From NCBI GenBank assembly GCA_947589545.1, contig CANQBA010000017.1:1-60228 (forward strand): DNA of 60,228 nucleotides, in the 5' to 3' direction. Made by a program: the position numbers and the translations under genes. This DNA is from an uncultured Oscillospiraceae bacterium (GTDB lineage Bacteria; Bacillota; Clostridia; Oscillospirales; Oscillospiraceae). This document shows positions 54,068 to 60,228 of the stretch, piece after piece. The notes below the pieces were generated by a model, which saw nothing but the letters and a program-made list of their open reading frames with translations, was not told the DNA's origin and did no database searches. Position 1 is the stretch's first letter; every line of letters starts with the position of its first letter.

Positions 54068-54889
54068 TCAAAACGCCGGGAGGGCGCTGACCAGCAGATA
54101 CACCAGCGGGGCGGTGAAGATGATGGAGTCAAACCGGTCCAGCACGCCGCCGTGGCCGGGGATCAGGTTGCCGTAGTCCTTGATGCCGTGCTCCCGCTTG
54201 ATGACGGAGAAGGCCAGATCCCCCAGCTGGGTGGTCACGTTGCCCAGGACGGCGTACAGGACAAGAAGGCCGTAGTTTACGGGTATGCCCGCGGCCTTGT
54301 CCATTATGACGCCGAAGATCAGGATCCCCAGGATGCCGAAGAGGAAGCTGCCGATGAAGCCCTCCAGGGACTTGTGGGGACTGCACTTCAAAACGCCCTT
54401 ATGTTTTCCGAAGAACATGCCGCCGAAATAGCCGCCGGTGTCGGACATGGCGGTGATGACGAAGGCCATGATGACCAGCGCCCCGCCCTGCTCCCGCATC
54501 CGCAGCTGCAAAAGGGCGGACAGGCACAGGGGGATCAGCAACCCCCCGAAAAAGCCGGACAGGACGGTCTGGAATTTGACGGGCTTCTCCGTGCCGTAGG
54601 TGAAGATGGCCTCGGCAAAGAGGATCACCATCAGGAAGGTGAGCGAGACGCGCAAAACCAGCTCCGCGCGGTCAAAATAGAAGCCCAGAGGGATGGCGGC
54701 GGCGGTGAGGCCGGGCCAGATAAAGTGGCGGGGATTTTTGGTGTCGCCCACGGTGCGCATCAGCTCGTAGACGCCGATGAAGCCCAAAAGCGCGATAACG
54801 GCGGCCATCCACACCGGCTCCAGCCACAGCGCCAGCACCAGCAGCAGGGCGATCATCACCGCCGCCATGATCGTTCTTGTCAAAAGCAT
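54068..54889 (-). CDS. cdsA: Phosphatidate cytidylyltransferase
   Basis: A 273-residue membrane enzyme making CDP-diacylglycerol. Around eight helices and the C-terminal signature, KDYGNLIPGHGGVLDRFDS, are clear. Length is normal. Confidence 0.96.
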   Translation of the reverse strand: MLLTRTIMAAVMIALLLVLALWLEPVWMAAVIALLGFIGVYELMRTVGDTKNPRHFIWPGLTAAAIPLGFYFDRAELVLRVSLTFLMVILFAEAIFTYGTEKPVKFQTVLSGFFGGLLIPLCLSALLQLRMREQGGALVIMAFVITAMSDTGGYFGGMFFGKHKGVLKCSPHKSLEGFIGSFLFGILGILIFGVIMDKAAGIPVNYGLLVLYAVLGNVTTQLGDLAFSVIKREHGIKDYGNLIPGHGGVLDRFDSIIFTAPLVYLLVSALPAF

Positions 54890-54915
54890 AAGTTAAACCT
54901 TCTTTTTTAAGTCAA

Positions 54916-55962
54916 TTAAACCGCCGCGGCGGGCTCCAACAGCGTCAGCGTTTTCCTGTCCGCGTCCAGACGGGCGCGGACGCCGATGGGGAGGACGCCG
55001 ATGGGCTCCGCGTGGCCGACGTTCACGTTGTACAAAATAGGAAGCTCCGGGTGATGGGCCTCAAAGCCCACCACCTTGCGGTAGACCTCTTTGTAGGGCT
55101 CGTATTTGCTCCGTCTGGCGGGCTTGCCCACGAGGAGGCCCCGGATCACATCAAAGAGCCCCTGGGCGGCGAAGTTGCGAAGGTACCAGGTGAGCATTTC
55201 GCAGGAGGGGTCGTCCTCGCTGGTCTCCAGGAACATGAGCTTTCCCGCCCACTGCTCCTTTGCGGGCCAGAGGGACGTCCCCAGAAGCTCCACAAAGACA
55301 TCGATGCACCCGCCCAAAAGCTCCCCCTCTACGGCCCCTGTCCCCTGGAGGATCTCATAGCCGGTCTCCTCCGGGTGGTAGAGCTTCAGGGTGTGCATGT
55401 TCTCCTCGCTCCACCAGATCTTCGGATCCTCGTCGTCGTACCAGTAGGGGGCCGACGGGATCTCCAGCGCCGCCGGTGGGTCAAAGAGGGTCTTGCGGAT
55501 CATGGTTTCCGTGTAGTCGTTGATTTTGACATACTCGGAGAAGTTGGTCATGACGCTGGCCCCGTAATAGGAGACAAGGCCGGCCTTGAACATCATGAAG
55601 TGGTTGGCGGTGGTGTCGGAAAAGCCCGTGAAGATCTTGGGATTTTCCCGGAGAACGTCAAAGTCGATGTAGGGCAATAGCCTTATGGTGTCGTCCCCGC
55701 CGATGGCGTTGAAGACGGCCTTGACGCTTTTGTCCCGGAAGGCGTCCATGAGGTCGGCGGCTCTCGCCTCCGGGTGTTCGTAGAGGTACTGCCTGCCCCG
55801 GAGGGCGTTGGGCATGACCCGGACTTTAAGGCCGAAGTCCCGCTCCAGACGTTCCCTGGCGATAGCCAGCTTGTGGATGGCCCAGGGCTCCCCCAACGTC
55901 CCCTCGGAGAGGCTGACGATGGCGCAGGTGTCGCCCGGGCGCAGACGCGGGGGCTTTATCAT
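54916..55962 (-). CDS. S66-family peptidase (LD-carboxypeptidase / MccF-like)
   Basis: A 348-residue cytosolic serine peptidase. The ATG at 55962 is chosen because GGAG lies 8 nt upstream; the GTG at 55971 is inside that site. The N-terminal lobe has the nucleophile region GFSDTTANHFMM and the C-terminal lobe the Glu/His region (ELLGGCIDVF, NVNVGHAEP). MccF-like members cleave peptides from self-immunity substrates such as microcin C; LdcA trims murein tetrapeptides. The close MccF similarity in length and the FTGFSD motif make either role possible. It lies between uppS and cdsA, an uncommon place. Confidence 0.85.
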   Translation of the reverse strand: MIKPPRLRPGDTCAIVSLSEGTLGEPWAIHKLAIARERLERDFGLKVRVMPNALRGRQYLYEHPEARAADLMDAFRDKSVKAVFNAIGGDDTIRLLPYIDFDVLRENPKIFTGFSDTTANHFMMFKAGLVSYYGASVMTNFSEYVKINDYTETMIRKTLFDPPAALEIPSAPYWYDDEDPKIWWSEENMHTLKLYHPEETGYEILQGTGAVEGELLGGCIDVFVELLGTSLWPAKEQWAGKLMFLETSEDDPSCEMLTWYLRNFAAQGLFDVIRGLLVGKPARRSKYEPYKEVYRKVVGFEAHHPELPILYNVNVGHAEPIGVLPIGVRARLDADRKTLTLLEPAAAV

Positions 55963-55980
55963 GGGCTCCACTCCTTACTT

Positions 55981-56002
55981 TTTCACACCGCCGTAGCGGC
56001 GG
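55981..56002. repeat. 22-bp direct repeat, left copy (ancestral uppS end)
   Basis: Identical to 56203-56224. Read on the minus strand it encodes RYGGVK and continues AAG TAA, an in-frame stop followed by the ribosome site of the next gene. It looks like the original 3' end of uppS left behind by insertion of copy B. Confidence 0.75.
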
Positions 56003-56202
56003 CGGTTTCTCAAAAACTCATTATCTAATATTTTTTCCGGCGGCATGTACGTCGGAAAAAATCCCTTTTGTCGCCCAAGTGTGCGCTCTGCGTGCGCGCA
56101 GGGTGACAGCAGGGGAATTTTCTCTGAATTTCGCAAAATTCAGAGAAAATATCCCGCACGTATCCCCTTGGCATCGAAAGCCCGTCAGGGCTTTCGAGCC
56201 AG
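56003..56202 (-). repeat. Structured repeat family, full copy B, flanked by direct repeats
   Basis: A 200-nt element. In plus coordinates it holds TTTTTTCCG / CGGAAAAAA (56030-56060), GTCGCCC / GGGTGAC (56070-56107), a long stem TTTTCTCTGAATTT / AAATTCAGAGAAAA (56118-56149) and CGAAAGCCC / GGGCTTTCG (56175-56196). Spacers AATCCCTTTTGTC, GCACGTATCCCCTTGGCAT and the end GAGCCAG agree with the other copies. Confidence 0.8.
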
Positions 56203-56931
56203 TTTCACACCGCCGTAGCGGCGGTCGCGGGATTGGTAGGCCAATATCGCGGCGTCCATGTCCTTTTCGGTGAAATCCGGCCAGAGGGTGTCGGTGAAGT
56301 AAAACTCCGCGTAGGCCGACTGCCAGAGGAGGAAGTTGGAGATCCGCTCCTCCCCGCTGGGCCGGATGACCAGGTCCGGATCCGGCATCCCGGCGGTGTA
56401 GAGATATTTGGAAAGCTCGCCTTCCGTAAGCTCCCCGTGATCAGGGTCGGCCTGCCAGGCCCGGACGGCGTGGACGATCTCGTCCCGGCCGCCGTAGTTG
56501 ACGCACAGGTTGGCCTGGGTGTGGGTCACAAGCGTCTCGTCGATGGCCTCCACCCGGTGGATGAGCGCCCGCAGCTCCGGGGACAGGGGGGTGAGATCCC
56601 CCAGGATCCGGATGCGCACGTTCTCCCGGCGCATTTTCTCGATGGCCTCCTCCAGGTACTTCTTGAGAAGACCCATGATGGCGGAGACCTCCTCCTGAGA
56701 GCGCTTCCAGTTCTCCGTAGAGAAGGCGTAGACGGTGAGGTATTCCACGCCCAGATCCCGGCAGTAGGAGGCGATCCGCCGGAAGGTCTCGGCCCCGGCG
56801 GCGTGGCCCGCCGTGCGGGGCAGGCCCCGCTTTTGCGCCCAGCGCCCGTTGCCGTCCATGATGATGGCAATATGACGGGGCAGAAGCGCCCCCTGCCCCG
56901 CCGTCTTTAGTTTTCTGTCCGCGTTCGCCAT
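56185..56931 (-). CDS. uppS: Undecaprenyl diphosphate synthase
   Basis: A 248-residue cis-prenyltransferase that makes the C55 carrier for cell-wall synthesis. The ATG at 56931 overlaps the frr stop by 1 bp (TGATG). Signature IAIIMDGNGRWAQKRG with catalytic Asp near residue 25, TVYAFSTENWKR, and the late DLVIRPSGEERISNFLLWQ. The last residues LARKP are encoded by repeat copy B; the likely original ending, VKK-stop, survives 200 bp downstream. Confidence 0.96.
   Translation of the reverse strand: MANADRKLKTAGQGALLPRHIAIIMDGNGRWAQKRGLPRTAGHAAGAETFRRIASYCRDLGVEYLTVYAFSTENWKRSQEEVSAIMGLLKKYLEEAIEKMRRENVRIRILGDLTPLSPELRALIHRVEAIDETLVTHTQANLCVNYGGRDEIVHAVRAWQADPDHGELTEGELSKYLYTAGMPDPDLVIRPSGEERISNFLLWQSAYAEFYFTDTLWPDFTEKDMDAAILAYQSRDRRYGGVKLARKP
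56203..56224. repeat. 22-bp direct repeat, right copy (inside uppS)
   Basis: The matching copy of 55981-56002, still read as part of uppS (RYGGVK). Its centre CCGCC-GTAGC-GGCGG is an inverted repeat, so the insertion target was a small hairpin. Confidence 0.75.
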
Positions 56932-57494
56932 CAGATGGAGGTCAGTTCCTTTTCCTTCTTGGCGATGCACTCGTCCACCTTCTTGATGTAGTCGTCGGTC
57001 ATGGTCTGGAGATCCTTCTCCATGATCTTCAGGTCGTCCTCGGTGACATCCGACGCCTTCTGCATCTTCTTGAACTTCTCATTGGCGTCCCGGCGCACGT
57101 TGCGCACGGCGGTCTTGGCCGTCTCGGCGTATTTGCGCACCTGCTTGATGAGGTCGGCGCGGCGCTCTTCGGTGAGCTGCGGGAAGGCCAGACGGATCAC
57201 GGAGCCGTCGTTCTGGGGGTTGATGCCCACGTCGGAGGCCAGAATGGCCTTCTCGATGGGCTTTAACAGGGACTTGTCCCAGGGCTGGATCACCAGGGTG
57301 CGGGGATCCGGGGAGGAGATGGTACCCACCTGGTTGATGGGAGTGGGCACGCCGTAGTAGTCAACTCTCAGGTGGTTGAGCACGGCGGCGTTGGCGCGGC
57401 CGGCTCTGACGGTGGCGAACTGGCTCTCCAGCGCCTCGATGGTCTTGCTCATCTTGTCAAGATATTCCTTAAAAGCAGCGTCGTCGGTGTACAT
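56931..57494 (-). CDS. frr: Ribosome recycling factor
   Basis: A 187-residue protein that splits post-termination ribosomes with EF-G. The family pattern ATVRAGRANAAVLNHLRVDYYG and LTEERRADLIKQVRKYAE is clear; two-domain length is normal. It lies between pyrH and uppS, the standard order. Confidence 0.97.
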   Translation of the reverse strand: MYTDDAAFKEYLDKMSKTIEALESQFATVRAGRANAAVLNHLRVDYYGVPTPINQVGTISSPDPRTLVIQPWDKSLLKPIEKAILASDVGINPQNDGSVIRLAFPQLTEERRADLIKQVRKYAETAKTAVRNVRRDANEKFKKMQKASDVTEDDLKIMEKDLQTMTDDYIKKVDECIAKKEKELTSI

Positions 57495-57522
57495 GGTTTA
57501 TCCTCCTTATAATGAATTAAAT

Positions 57523-58242
57523 TTACTTCACTACTGTGCCAATCTTCTCCCCCAGGACGGCCCGCTTGATGTTCTCGGGATCCTTCAGGGCGAAGAGCAG
57601 GACGGGGATGCTGTTGTCCATGGACAGGCTTGTGGCGGTGGAGTCCATGACGGCCAGGTGCTTGGCCAGCACGTCGTCGTAGGAGATGTGGTCGAATTTC
57701 ACCGCGTCGGGATCGAGCTTGGGGTCGGCGGAGTAGACGCCGTCCACGTTCTTGGCCAGGAGGATCACGTCGGCGTTGATCTCGGCGGCGCGGAGGACGG
57801 CGGCGGTGTCGGTGGAGAAATAGGGGCTGCCGGTGCCGCAGCCAAAGATGACAATGCGGCCCTTTTTGAGGTGGCTGTCGGCCTTGAGCCGGATGTAGGG
57901 CTCGGCGATGGAGCTCATCTGCACGGCGGTCTGCACCCGCACCTGGGCGCCCATGTGCTCTAAGACGTCCGCCACGGCCAGACAGTTCATGACGGTGGCC
58001 ATCATGCCCATGTGGTCGGCGCGGGTGCGCTCCATGAGGCCCCCGCCGTCCTTGACGCCGCGCCAGAAGTTGCCGCCGCCGATGACGATGCCGATCTCCA
58101 CGCCCATATCGGCGCACTCCTTGATCACCCGGCAGACGCTTTCGATGACCTTGAAATCCAGGCCGAAGCCCCGCTCCCCCGCCAGCGCCTCGCCGGAGAG
58201 CTTTAAAAGTACCCGCTTGTAGACAGGCTTTCCGTTGTCCAT
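57523..58242 (-). CDS. pyrH: UMP kinase
   Basis: A 239-residue amino-acid-kinase-fold enzyme. Start ATG at 58242 behind [24 protein letters not shown], the GGGNFWRGV nucleotide loop and [16 protein letters not shown] are diagnostic. First gene of the pyrH-frr-uppS series; the usual rpsB-tsf pair is not upstream. A -10 like TATAAT lies at 58292-58297 on the minus strand with only a weak -35. Confidence 0.96.
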   Translation of the reverse strand: MDNGKPVYKRVLLKLSGEALAGERGFGLDFKVIESVCRVIKECADMGVEIGIVIGGGNFWRGVKDGGGLMERTRADHMGMMATVMNCLAVADVLEHMGAQVRVQTAVQMSSIAEPYIRLKADSHLKKGRIVIFGCGTGSPYFSTDTAAVLRAAEINADVILLAKNVDGVYSADPKLDPDAVKFDHISYDDVLAKHLAVMDSTATSLSMDNSIPVLLFALKDPENIKRAVLGEKIGTVVK

Positions 58243-58373
58243 GCTCTGTTCCTCCCACACAACATTTTGGGTCTTATGCGCAGTTACACTCATTATAGCC
58301 CATCTTCGCCAAAATTGGAAGTGGGTATTTGGATATTTACAAAAAATTCGGTTTTGATTTCTCTAAAATTATA

Positions 58374-58402
58374 TTGATATCCCGGCGCGGCCGTGGTATA
58401 AT
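58374..58402 (+). promoter_or_regulatory. Promoter of the toxin-antitoxin operon
   Basis: TTGATA (58374-58379), 17-bp spacer, TATAAT (58397-58402), about 30 bp before the antitoxin start. Antitoxins of this type usually bind such a promoter. Confidence 0.8.
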
Positions 58403-58431
58403 AATCCCACAGCAGGAAAGGAGGAGATTTT

Positions 58432-58713
58432 ATGCCGCGGATCATACCGATCAGGGATCTGAAGGATACGGCGGAAATATCGAGGATGTGCCACGAGGCG
58501 CCCGACGAGCCGATCCTGGTGACGAAAAACGGGTATCAGGACATGGTCATCGTCTCACCGGAGTTTTTCGAGGAGATGGAGAAGCTCCGGCGGGAAAAAT
58601 GGCTCAAGGACGTTCGCCGGGAGATCTCCGAGGGACAGCGGGCCATCGACGAGGGCCGCACGGTAGACGCCTTTGCGCACCTGGAGGAGCTGAGGAAGAA
58701 ATATGAGCTATAA
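58432..58713 (+). CDS. Phd/YefM-like antitoxin
   Basis: A 93-residue antitoxin. N-terminal DNA-binding part (IIPIRDLKDTAEISRMCHE, VTKNGYQDMVIVSPEFFEEM) fits the Phd/YefM fold and the C-terminal charged helix (HLEELRKKYEL) would clasp the toxin. The ATG has AAAGGAGGAG upstream. It overlaps the toxin gene by 11 bp. It would repress its own promoter. Confidence 0.88.
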   Translation: MPRIIPIRDLKDTAEISRMCHEAPDEPILVTKNGYQDMVIVSPEFFEEMEKLRREKWLKDVRREISEGQRAIDEGRTVDAFAHLEELRKKYEL

Positions 58714-59014
58714 GGTGCGCGAATCCGAGCCCGCCAGGGGGGATCTTGACCGGATCCTTTCCTACATAGTGGACACTCTGAAAAACGTCATCGCCGCACG
58801 CGCTCTGTTTAATTCCATTTAGAAGGCGTTTGTTGAGCTTTCCTCAACGCCGAAGAAATATATGCTCGTTGAAGACCCGGAGCTGAGGGCGGCGGGATAT
58901 CGCAAGCTCTTTGTCAAAAACTACGTGATCATTTACACGGTGGACGACACAACTTCCACCGTACAGATCATCCGCTATTTCCACACCTCCCAGGACTATG
59001 AAAAGTATCTGTAA
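58703..59014 (+). pseudogene. RelE/ParE-type toxin interrupted by a TAG codon
   Basis: A 103-codon reading frame with one internal stop at 58820-58822 (codon 40, after ALFNSI). Before it lies MSYKVRESEPARGDLDRILS, after it KAFVELSSTPKKYM, YRKLFVKNYVIIYTVDD and IIRYFHTSQDYEKYL, all typical of the ParE/RelE fold. No frameshift is present, so the lesion is a single nonsense change (a GAG Glu codon would restore it). The antitoxin remains intact. Sequencing error or stop readthrough cannot be excluded. Confidence 0.85.
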
Positions 59015-59040
59015 TTTCCAGCCCTGCCAACCATTTGTCC

Positions 59041-59069
59041 TTTAAAAATCCGCCCTTCTGACGTATAAT
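59041..59069 (+). promoter_or_regulatory. Possible promoter of the MecA-like gene
   Basis: TATAAT at 59064-59069 with a poor -35 (TTTAAA, 59041-59046) at 17 bp. Confidence 0.45.
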
Positions 59070-59111
59070 GGTTCTACCCGTATCAGCGGGGACACGTCAG
59101 GAGGGTTTTTT

Positions 59112-59606
59112 ATGGACATTCAGGCCATCGGCAGCAGGGCCTTTGCGGTTTATATCGGCGAACCGGAGCTGCACAAAAGACACATCGAGCCCCGGAACGT
59201 CACCGTCAGCACCGCCAGGGAGCTGGTGCGGAACGTGCTGGACTGCCCGGACACGGGCACCGTGAGTCTGGAGCTCTTTCCCGGGCGGCACGAGCTGCTC
59301 ATCTTCGTCCGGCGCAGCGACGGCGAGCCGGAATTTTACGAATTCACAGATCTGGAGGCGGCGCTGTCGGCCCTGGCCGTTCTCCCGCGGGACGCCGCCT
59401 CGTCGCTTTACTACCTGCGCGGAGTCTACATACTGGCGGTCTGGCCATGCGACGGGGCGCGTATCCAGTCCCTGTGTGAGTTCGGCAGGGCGGTAAAGCG
59501 CCCGCCCGCGTACCTTCTCCATCTGCGGGAGCACGGGGCCGCCATCGCCGACGGGGACGCCGCCGAGACGCTGGGACATTACTTTTTCCCCGTCTCCGAT
59601 TCATAA
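59112..59606 (+). CDS. MecA-like adaptor protein
   Basis: A 164-residue acidic protein. The opening MDIQAIGSRAFAVYIGEPELHKRHI resembles the N-terminal substrate-binding part of MecA adaptors, and the C-terminal half has the alternating strands and helices of the ClpC-binding domain (FYEFTDLEAALSALAVL, YLLHLREHG). MecA-type proteins hand substrates such as ComK to ClpCP. The likeness is moderate, so I give no symbol. DprA elsewhere in the window is the only competence gene seen. Confidence 0.55.
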   Translation: MDIQAIGSRAFAVYIGEPELHKRHIEPRNVTVSTARELVRNVLDCPDTGTVSLELFPGRHELLIFVRRSDGEPEFYEFTDLEAALSALAVLPRDAASSLYYLRGVYILAVWPCDGARIQSLCEFGRAVKRPPAYLLHLREHGAAIADGDAAETLGHYFFPVSDS

Positions 59607-59685
59607 AAAATTCCCTTTTCCCCCTTTTATTTTTTCTTTCAATATGGTATAATCCCCTTACCGCGAAAAAGAAGGGGGTGACTCC

Positions 59686-60153
59686 ATGCCGAGGCAGAAG
59701 GGCGTGAAGCCCGTGGCGCAGAACAGGAAGGCCTACCACGACTACTTCATCGAGGACAAATTTGAGGCCGGGATCGAGCTTTTCGGCACGGAGGTCAAGT
59801 CCATCCGGGCGGGCAATGTGAATCTGAAGGATTCCTTCTGCACCGTCAAGGACGGGGAGCTTTTCGCCCACGGACTGCACATCTCCCCCTACGAGAAGGG
59901 CAACATCTTCAACCGCGACCCCCTGCGTCCCAAAAGGCTCCTGATGCACAGGCGGGAGATCGCCAAGCTCCAGGCCAGGACGCAGCAGGACGGCCTGACG
60001 CTGATCCCCCTGTCGCTGTATCTCAAGGACTCCCGGGTCAAGGTGGAGCTGGGCCTCGCCCGGGGCAAGAAGCTCTACGACAAGCGGGACGCCGCCGCCC
60101 GGCGGGACGCCGACCGGGAGATCGACCGCACCATGAAGGAAAAATTCAGATAA
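59686..60153 (+). CDS. smpB: SsrA-binding protein
   Basis: A 155-residue tmRNA partner in ribosome rescue. Typical segments: [38 protein letters not shown] and the Lys-rich C-terminal tail that enters the mRNA channel ([20 protein letters not shown]). AGAAGGGGGTG precedes the ATG. ssrA is not within the 75 bp that follow. Confidence 0.96.
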   Translation: MPRQKGVKPVAQNRKAYHDYFIEDKFEAGIELFGTEVKSIRAGNVNLKDSFCTVKDGELFAHGLHISPYEKGNIFNRDPLRPKRLLMHRREIAKLQARTQQDGLTLIPLSLYLKDSRVKVELGLARGKKLYDKRDAAARRDADREIDRTMKEKFR

Positions 60154-60228
60154 AAGTCTAATGGTGTGAAGTCAAGAATGCAATAAGAGAAAATTTGCGA
60201 AAGAAGTACCCCACAAGAGTAGTAACCA
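60154..60228. other. AT-rich right edge
   Basis: The last 75 nt turn abruptly AT-rich after a GC-rich gene. No terminator, RNA gene or frame is evident. It may be the start of an acquired segment next to smpB/ssrA, a common insertion site, but too little is visible. Confidence 0.3.

Noticed and set aside
60154-60228. Start of tmRNA (ssrA) after smpB
   Set aside because: No acceptor-stem start GGGG(G/A)C or tRNA-like part is seen in the remaining 75 nt.

Overview
The window looks like a chromosomal segment of a GC-rich, low-G+C-lineage (Firmicutes) anaerobe, most likely a gut Clostridia of the Oscillospiraceae/Flavonifractor type. The evidence is a Gram-positive PolC, a CIRCE/HrcA-controlled groESL, MecA-like and TrmFO proteins, AgrC/LytTR signalling, ECF vitamin uptake, a MetH whose activation domain is a separate gene, and dense GC-rich gene strings read mostly from the minus strand. 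This is inference from gene content, not a database match.

Layout. 1-2.6 kb: the integrase end of a mobile element that stops beside a tRNA-Leu(CAG). 2.7-6.3 kb: MgtE magnesium transporter, a small protein, and a divergent MocR-type regulator / ECF S-component pair. 6.6-9.8 kb: a LytTR response regulator followed by two AgrC-like kinases. 9.8-17.4 kb: a minus-strand set with a CstA carrier, a cell-surface 5'-nucleotidase, a single-chain amino-acid-type ABC transporter, a lipoprotein and a small protein. 17.7-21.7 kb: tRNA-Gln(CTG) and a metF / activation-domain / metH methionine operon. 21.8-34.4 kb: a long housekeeping run (rpe, recR, TrmH-like methylase, dprA, topA, trmFO, plsX, rnc, radical SAM, NUDIX). 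34.6-37.9 kb: an orphan nucleotidyl-cyclase-like protein and groESL. 38-44.3 kb: lipid kinase, RNA methylase, a DUF362 ferredoxin and a three-gene glycosylation operon. 44.3-58.2 kb: a pseudokinase with YARHG repeats, then polC, ispG, rseP, dxr, cdsA, an S66 peptidase, uppS, frr and pyrH, which link isoprenoid, undecaprenyl and phospholipid supply with ribosome recycling. 58.4-60.2 kb: a toxin-antitoxin pair with a broken toxin, a MecA-like adaptor and smpB.

Most notable signals. (1) The two tandem sensor kinases carry complementary lesions: the first keeps the phospho-acceptor His but has lost three ATP-binding elements, while the second keeps the ATP-binding elements but has Arg in place of the His. 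Together they would make one working kinase. (2) A family of structured repeats (two about 200-nt copies, one of about 100 nt and two fragments) lies just after stop codons in gene orientation. Stems are kept by compensatory changes and one copy is flanked by a 22-bp direct repeat that preserves the ancestral 3' end of uppS. (3) The MocR-like regulator has His where the PLP lysine should be. (4) The fused ABC transporter has a permuted lobe order in its binding domains.
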